From: an uncultured Selenomonadaceae bacterium
GTDB taxonomy: Bacteria > Bacillota > Negativicutes > Selenomonadales > Selenomonadaceae
DNA length: 37,129 nucleotides
Direction of reading: 5' to 3'
Assembly (NCBI GenBank): GCA_905234195.1
Contig: CAJOFR010000026.1
Coordinates: 1-37,129 of the forward strand
Positions within the stretch are counted from its first letter, which is position 1. The number at the start of each line of letters is the position of its first letter. Below, piece by piece: positions 33,009 to 37,129 of this stretch. The notes under the pieces are model-generated. The model ran no database searches and was not told where the DNA came from. It worked only from the letters and a program-made list of their open reading frames with translations. Made by a program: the position numbers and the translations under genes.

Positions 33009-34490
33009 CTACCTTGTTCTGAAGGTGTCGCCGCGCGTCGGGGTATCGTCCTCGTAATTTTCGGGGACAGTCCTGCGCTCAATTCGCGGCGTGATACTTT
33101 CCGAGCGGCTTTCGTAATTCGAGCGGTCGTTATAATTTGACGTGCGGTCTTCCAAAGTCTGACGATTGTTTTCATAATTCGACGAACGATTATCATAATT
33201 CGAGCGGCTGTTCAAATTTGCGTCGTCATAATTTCTGCGCGTCGAGGAAGTTCTGTCGTCGCGGGAAGTTCTTTCGTCGTAGTAGGTTGAAGAATTGCGG
33301 CGGGCAGTCGAATTTTCACGAGAAGTTTCAGTTTCGCGGGAGCCACGAGAATTTTCGGAGCGGCGGGCATTTTCGCGGACGTCACGAAGAGTTTCGCCGG
33401 TGTCACGAGAATTTTCAGAGCTGCGATAAGAATTGCGCGGGTTGCCGATATTTTCCGCGCCTTTGGAAATTTCACCGGCACTCGAAGGAAGTGACTCCTT
33501 GTACTCGTTGTCGTCCTTTTCGGCGCGCTTTTTCAAATCGGAATTCATGGAAACGCCCAGCCCTTCGGCCATCATGAAACGCAACTCCTGCACGTTCGGA
33601 ATCCAATAACTTATCTCGTCGATATAGAGCGGATAACCGGGCACCATATCCGTCGTCAATCCGTTCTGTTGCGCCTCCTTCACCGCGCCGGCAATTTCCA
33701 GGAGCTGTTTAAAAGTCATGTCGGTATCGACGGCGGCAAGTACTTCGCGGAGAATGGAAGGGATATGAGTAATAATTTCCGGAGAAGTGACTTTATCCAT
33801 ACAAGCCGCCATAAATTTTTGCTGGCGTTTGATTCTGCCTATGTCGCCTTCGCTGTCACGGTAGCGGACGTAAGTCACAGCGGTTTTGCCGTCCATGTGT
33901 TGGAGACCGGGAAAAAGATTTATAAAAAGTCCGCCGTCGTCGTCCCAAGGATCTTCGTAACGCATTCTCTTTTCCACGTCAATATCCACGCCGCCAATCG
34001 CGTCAATAATTTTTACGAAACTGCGCGTGTTGATTATAACGTAGTGGTCAATATCGATGCCCAAAAGATTTTCGATAGTCCTTTCGGAAAGGGGCTCGCC
34101 GCCGTAAGCATAAGCGGCGTTAATTTTATCGAAGCCGTAGCCTGGTATTCTGACGCGGGTATCGCGCGGCACAGAAAGTATCGACGCTTGATCATATTCA
34201 GGGTCAACCGTCGCGACCATCATTGTATCGGAGCGACCGACGTCATCTTTTCGCACGTCGACGCCCATAATCAAAACCGTCGTCTTGTCTTTCGCCTTTA
34301 TGAGTTCGGTATCCATATTCTTCCGCTCGTCCGGAGTAATCACGGGCTTTTTAGAATCGAACAGCCCCGAAGACGCAAGCAATGCTCCTGCGGACGCGGA
34401 AACTACAAAACAAAAAATTAAAAATATTATCGGCAAGACACTGCGTTTTTTTTCATGTTGTTTATGCGGCATCATATTTGAATTCTCCAA
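33009..34490 (-). CDS. LytR-CpsA-Psr (LCP) family protein with long disordered tail
   Basis: LCP proteins transfer undecaprenyl-linked glycopolymers onto peptidoglycan in Gram-positive bacteria. The 493-residue protein has a short cytoplasmic N-terminus and one membrane helix (about 17-40). The LCP domain (about 70-270) shows TVLIMGVDVRKDDVGRSDTM, ILSVPRDTRVRIPGYGFDKINAAYAYGG, DAIGGVDIDVEKRMRYED and VTYVRYRDSEGDIGRIKRQQKF, with the phosphate-binding arginines and aspartate. Residues about 325-493 are low complexity, rich in Arg, Ser, Asn, Glu, Asp and Tyr, with repeats such as SRSNYDNRSSNYENN and NYNDRSNYESR. Such a tail is not part of the family core. The GT2 gene follows in the same transcript. 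Promoter at 34515-34543. Confidence 0.92.
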   Translation of the reverse strand: MENSNMMPHKQHEKKRSVLPIIFLIFCFVVSASAGALLASSGLFDSKKPVITPDERKNMDTELIKAKDKTTVLIMGVDVRKDDVGRSDTMMVATVDPEYDQASILSVPRDTRVRIPGYGFDKINAAYAYGGEPLSERTIENLLGIDIDHYVIINTRSFVKIIDAIGGVDIDVEKRMRYEDPWDDDGGLFINLFPGLQHMDGKTAVTYVRYRDSEGDIGRIKRQQKFMAACMDKVTSPEIITHIPSILREVLAAVDTDMTFKQLLEIAGAVKEAQQNGLTTDMVPGYPLYIDEISYWIPNVQELRFMMAEGLGVSMNSDLKKRAEKDDNEYKESLPSSAGEISKGAENIGNPRNSYRSSENSRDTGETLRDVRENARRSENSRGSRETETSRENSTARRNSSTYYDERTSRDDRTSSTRRNYDDANLNSRSNYDNRSSNYENNRQTLEDRTSNYNDRSNYESRSESITPRIERRTVPENYEDDTPTRGDTFRTR

Positions 34491-34514
34491 TTCGGCATCA
34501 CCTCTTGCGGTGTG

Positions 34515-34543
34515 ATTATATCAAAAGCAACTGCGATATTCAA
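34515..34543 (-). promoter_or_regulatory. Promoter of the LCP-GT2 operon (extended -10)
   Basis: On the minus strand, TTGAAT (34543-34538), a 17-base spacer and TATAAT (34520-34515), with TGA just before giving an extended -10. It lies 25 bases upstream of the LCP start codon. Confidence 0.7.
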
Positions 34544-34590
34544 ACTTATTTATTTTTTTTTGCAGGTTTTCGACAAATTTTTTTCGCAAG

Positions 34591-34623
34591 AAAAAAGCCG
34601 ACCGGATTTAAAATCCGACCGGC
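34591..34623 (-). terminator. Intrinsic terminator of gdhA
   Basis: On the minus strand, GCCGGTCGGAT and ATCCGGTCGGC pair around TTTAA with a two-pair mismatch, followed by TTTTTT. It lies 19 bases after the gdhA stop. Confidence 0.7.
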
Positions 34624-34641
34624 GGGAAATAATATCGAGTA

Positions 34642-35991
34642 TTATACGAGACCTTGAGCGGTCATCGCTTCCGCAACTTTTTTGAATCCGGCGATATTCG
34701 CGCCCATAACCAAATTGTCGGGGTCGCCGAACTCTTCCGCGTTTTTCTTCGCGTTCTTATAAATATTTTCCATAATCTCTGCAAGCTTGTTGTCTACTTC
34801 CTCAAAAGTCCAGCTAAGACGCTCGGAATTTTGGCTCATCTCCAGCGCGGAAACAGAAACGCCGCCTGCGTTCGCAGCCTTCGCGGGAGCAAACAAAACT
34901 TTATTCTTCAAGAAATAATCAATCGCTTCGAGCGTGGAAGGCATATTCGCGCCCTCGCCGACGACCTTACAGCCGTTGGCAACCAATTTTTTCGCGCTCT
35001 CCAAATCAATTTCACTCTGCGTCGCGCAGGGCAATGCAATATCGCACTTGACACCCCAAACGCCGAAACAGCCTTCGTGATATTCAGCGTTCGGACGGTA
35101 GTTGACATACTCTTTGATACGCCCGCGATGAATCTCTTTAATCTCTTTAACAGCCGCCAGGTCAATACCTTCAGCGTCGTAGACATAGCCGTTTGAATCG
35201 GAGCAGGTGACGACCTTCGCGCCGAACTGCTGCGCCTTTTCGATAGCGTAAGTCGCAACGTTACCGGAGCCGCTGATAACGACAACTTTATCTTTCAAGC
35301 TGATTCCCTTATCGTCGAGCATATTTTTCACGAAGTAGAGGAGACCGTAGCCCGTCGCTTCAGTGCGCGCCAAACTGCCGCCGTAAGTCAAACCCTTGCC
35401 CGTCAAAACTGCCGAGTCATAAGCGTCACGAATGCGCTTGTACTGCCCGAAAAGATAACCGATTTCACGACCGCCGACGCCAATATCGCCTGCGGGAACG
35501 TCGACGTGCGGACCAATGTGGCGATAAAGTTCCGTCATGAAAGCTTGACAGAATTTCATGACTTCGTTATCGGATTTGCCCTTCGGGTCGAAGTCGGAAC
35601 CGCCCTTGCCGCCGCCGATTGGCAGACCTGTCAGCGAATTTTTGAAGACCTGCTCGAAAGCCAAAAACTTCAAAATGCTAAGATTAACGCTTGGGTGAAA
35701 ACGAAGTCCGCCTTTGTAAGGACCTATTGCCGAATTCATTTGCACGCGATAGCCGCGATTGACTTGAGTTTCATTCTTGTCGTCCTGCCACGCCACGCGG
35801 AAAGTCACCACGCGCTCCGGCTCCACGATGCGCTCAAGCAATTTCTGCGCCTTGTACTGAGGATTCTTTTCCAAAAACGGCACGATTGAAGTCAAAACTT
35901 CCTTAACCGTATTTTGAAATTCGATTTGGTCGGGGTCACGCTGCTTAATCAATTCGAGAATATCATACACGTACTGTTTCATTTCAGACAT
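34642..35991 (-). CDS. gdhA: NADP-type glutamate dehydrogenase
   Basis: This enzyme reversibly aminates 2-oxoglutarate to glutamate and is the main ammonia-assimilation route in many anaerobes. The 449-residue length and sequence match the hexameric, NADP-dependent class. Signature segments are GPYKGGLRFHPSVNLSILKF, PIGGGKGGSDFDPKGKSDNE with the catalytic lysine, DVPAGDIGVGGREIGYLFG, and VVISGSGNVATYAIEKAQQFG for cofactor binding, then GEGANMPSTLEAIDYF and AANAGGVSVSALEMSQNSER. AAGGAGGAA is a strong ribosome site 5 bases from the ATG. A promoter (36017-36045), a palindromic operator candidate (36064-36075) and a terminator (34591-34623) frame it as a single-gene unit. Confidence 0.97.
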   Translation of the reverse strand: MSEMKQYVYDILELIKQRDPDQIEFQNTVKEVLTSIVPFLEKNPQYKAQKLLERIVEPERVVTFRVAWQDDKNETQVNRGYRVQMNSAIGPYKGGLRFHPSVNLSILKFLAFEQVFKNSLTGLPIGGGKGGSDFDPKGKSDNEVMKFCQAFMTELYRHIGPHVDVPAGDIGVGGREIGYLFGQYKRIRDAYDSAVLTGKGLTYGGSLARTEATGYGLLYFVKNMLDDKGISLKDKVVVISGSGNVATYAIEKAQQFGAKVVTCSDSNGYVYDAEGIDLAAVKEIKEIHRGRIKEYVNYRPNAEYHEGCFGVWGVKCDIALPCATQSEIDLESAKKLVANGCKVVGEGANMPSTLEAIDYFLKNKVLFAPAKAANAGGVSVSALEMSQNSERLSWTFEEVDNKLAEIMENIYKNAKKNAEEFGDPDNLVMGANIAGFKKVAEAMTAQGLV

Positions 35992-36016
35992 TTAAAATTC
36001 CTCCTTACTGTAGAGG

Positions 36017-36045
36017 ATTTTACCACAATATAATCTTTTTGTATA
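36017..36045 (-). promoter_or_regulatory. Likely gdhA promoter (extended -10)
   Basis: On the minus strand, TATACA (36045-36040), a 17-base spacer ending in TGG, and TAAAAT (36022-36017). The extended -10 compensates for a weak -35. It lies 26 bases upstream of the gdhA start. Confidence 0.5.
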
Positions 36046-36063
36046 GTACCTTTGCCGAAATAT

Positions 36064-36075
36064 ATTGTATACAAT
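36064..36075. promoter_or_regulatory. Palindromic operator candidate upstream of gdhA
   Basis: ATTGTATACAAT is a perfect 12-base palindrome 19 bases upstream of the predicted -35 hexamer. The pattern resembles operators of GntR-type regulators; the regulator itself is unknown. The rest of 36076-36242 shows no gene or clear site. Confidence 0.4.
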
Positions 36076-36242
36076 TTGGCGACTAGGGATTGGGGTACGT
36101 TCGTTGCCGGTCGACGATAGCCGCCGCCGAAGGGTAGCTCGTGACAGCGAAGGCAGAAATGGAAAAATATTTTTTTTAGACGGAATCGCGACCGAAGGTT
36201 ACAGCGTGGATTAAGCTTGCCGAAAGCCGAATCTGCAAATAC

Positions 36243-37003
36243 TTATTCGGAATCCAGAAATGCAGTCAAAAAATTGCCGTGAGCATCAATTCCCGTAGCC
36301 AAAAGTGATTTACAACGCCCGCTTTTTATAAAAGCCGCGCCCAATGACACGTTCAGCATATACCCGCCGCCGAGTGTCTCCCCGAAATATTTTTTCGCGT
36401 CAATCAGCTCCGCAGTCTTAAATTTTTCCTCAAGCACAGATTTTTCTACCTCGTCGAAGTAACTGCCGTTGCATTGCGGCAAAATAACTTCAGGCTCTTC
36501 GTAAACCGAAAAAATTTCCGATAAAACCTTCGCGCTGTCATTTTTATCTATTCTGTGAATATAAGGGTACGCCGACAGCGAATCCGAAGAGAATTTCGTC
36601 AGTCGGCAATAACTTTTTTCCGCGTCGGCAGAAAGAATTAACACCGCCGCGCCTTCAGAGATATTTTCTTGCAAAATTCCACACGATTTAATCGCGGTAT
36701 CCAGATCCTCGTTGTATTCATCTATCGCGCCGCAAAAAATTACGTCTGCTTTTCCGGTCGAAAGCAAAATTGAAGAATATTCCAAAGGATCTCCGGCAGT
36801 CAACATTGTGCCGAATCCCGTAAAGCCGTTCAAAATGCAAATTTGTCCGACGCCTGCATTGGCAACTGAATAGGAAAACAAAATCGGGCTTATCGAATCC
36901 GGTTTGCCGGGTGCCAGCGAATCCGAAATTTCTAAATCACTTTCCAAAGAACCAAAACTGCTCGCAAATATCGTTCCGATACGTGCTTTGTCGAGTTCGG
37001 CAG
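36243..37003 (-). pseudogene. Beta-ketoacyl synthase/chain-length-factor-like gene, 5'-truncated by an IS end
   Basis: The remaining 250 or so residues resemble the Ketoacyl-synt_2 type of thiolase-fold proteins, found as chain-length factors or partner subunits in aryl-polyene and related fatty-acid-like clusters. Typical segments are GTIFASSFGSLESDLEISDS, ILFSYSVANAGVGQICIL, ADVIFCGAIDEYNEDL, and the C-terminal GETLGGGYMLNVSLGAAFI. At the site where an active ketosynthase has Cys the sequence is NGFTGFGTML, so no nucleophile is visible. The coding sequence reads into the IS right end after 37003. The open frame continues through it from about 37100, so a fusion starting MYRALGQPFENKGS is theoretically possible but is not native. 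The left-end acyl cassette could belong to the same pathway; their genomic relation is not known. Confidence 0.65.
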
Positions 37004-37129
37004 TTGAACTACTCCCGCCTAAAGAGGCGAGAGATTCATGAGAAGTTTGATAGCCTAAGCTACCCTTATTCTCAAAGGGTTGTCCAAGAGCCCTATACAC
37101 AGTCGCTCTAAGTCGAGTCTCTGCTTACT
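37004..37129 (-). mobile_element. Right end of an IS200/IS605-family element with guide-RNA-like segment
   Basis: Read on the minus strand, it ends with the hairpin CGCCT/AGGCG around CTTT (37016-37029), then GGGAGTAGTTCAA and the interrupted ketosynthase-like gene. The inner part shares TTGAGAATAAGGG and TCAAACTTCTCA with the left-end element, and TGAGAA/TTCTCA can pair in both. The hairpin arms differ in sequence yet still pair, which supports a conserved structure. The remainder to 37129 would be the 5' part of the guide RNA or end of tnpB; it is too short to assign a protein. The window probably ends here because the repeated element stopped the assembly. Confidence 0.65.

Noticed and set aside
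36076-36242. A tRNA or small RNA gene downstream of the ketosynthase-like fragment
   Set aside because: No cloverleaf, acceptor stem or conserved T-loop could be found.

Overview
The window looks like chromosomal DNA of a diderm firmicute, most likely a Negativicutes/Selenomonadales anaerobe. Firmicute-type genes (FMN-riboswitch rib operon, LytR-CpsA-Psr protein, FtsA-like ATPase, FakA-like protein) sit beside outer-membrane genes (OstA/LptA-like periplasmic protein, lipid A phosphoethanolamine-type transferase, LPS-type GT8 and GT2 glycosyltransferases). TTG and GTG starts are frequent, Shine-Dalgarno sites are strong, and many genes overlap as ATGA or GTGA. I see no tRNA, rRNA or CRISPR array.

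Both window ends are right ends of IS200/IS605 (TnpB) elements, each with a TnpB-guide-RNA-like segment and each cutting off the 5' part of a gene. On the left is an FkbH-like HAD gene followed by MaoC, SDR and ACP genes (1-2631). On the right is a beta-ketoacyl synthase/chain-length-factor-like gene (36243-37003). From 2628 to 6250 lies a riboflavin operon (promoter, FMN riboswitch, terminator, ribE, a capA-like gene, ribBA, ribH) without ribD. From 6258 to 11206, on the minus strand, is an operon of an unusual FtsA-like protein and two tandem GT8 glycosyltransferases. Each GT8 gene is interrupted near its start by a poly-C tract that puts it out of frame (OFF), the signature of phase variation.

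From 11300 to 16483, on the plus strand, are a FakA-like protein, a small protein, an ABC-2 exporter, radA and cobO. From 16497 to 22498 are a secreted protein, a class III aminotransferase with a Tat-exported FAD oxidoreductase, and the OstA-like and phosphoethanolamine-transferase genes. From 22557 to 26500 is a housekeeping run (rph, rdgB, phosphodiesterase, glycerate kinase, Gfo/Idh/MocA oxidoreductase). It is followed by an EF-G-like GTPase, speE and speB separated by a frameshifted orphan EcoRI-type adenine methyltransferase, a GT2 glycosyltransferase, an LCP protein with a long disordered tail, and gdhA.

The least explained signals are: (1) three long G/C homopolymer tracts in surface or acyl-modification genes; (2) three dispersed copies of a ~100-bp, three-hairpin element lying directly downstream of genes, with compensatory base changes and a conserved A(A/G)GGA hairpin loop resembling a CsrA site; (3) the guide-RNA-like IS ends that bound the window.
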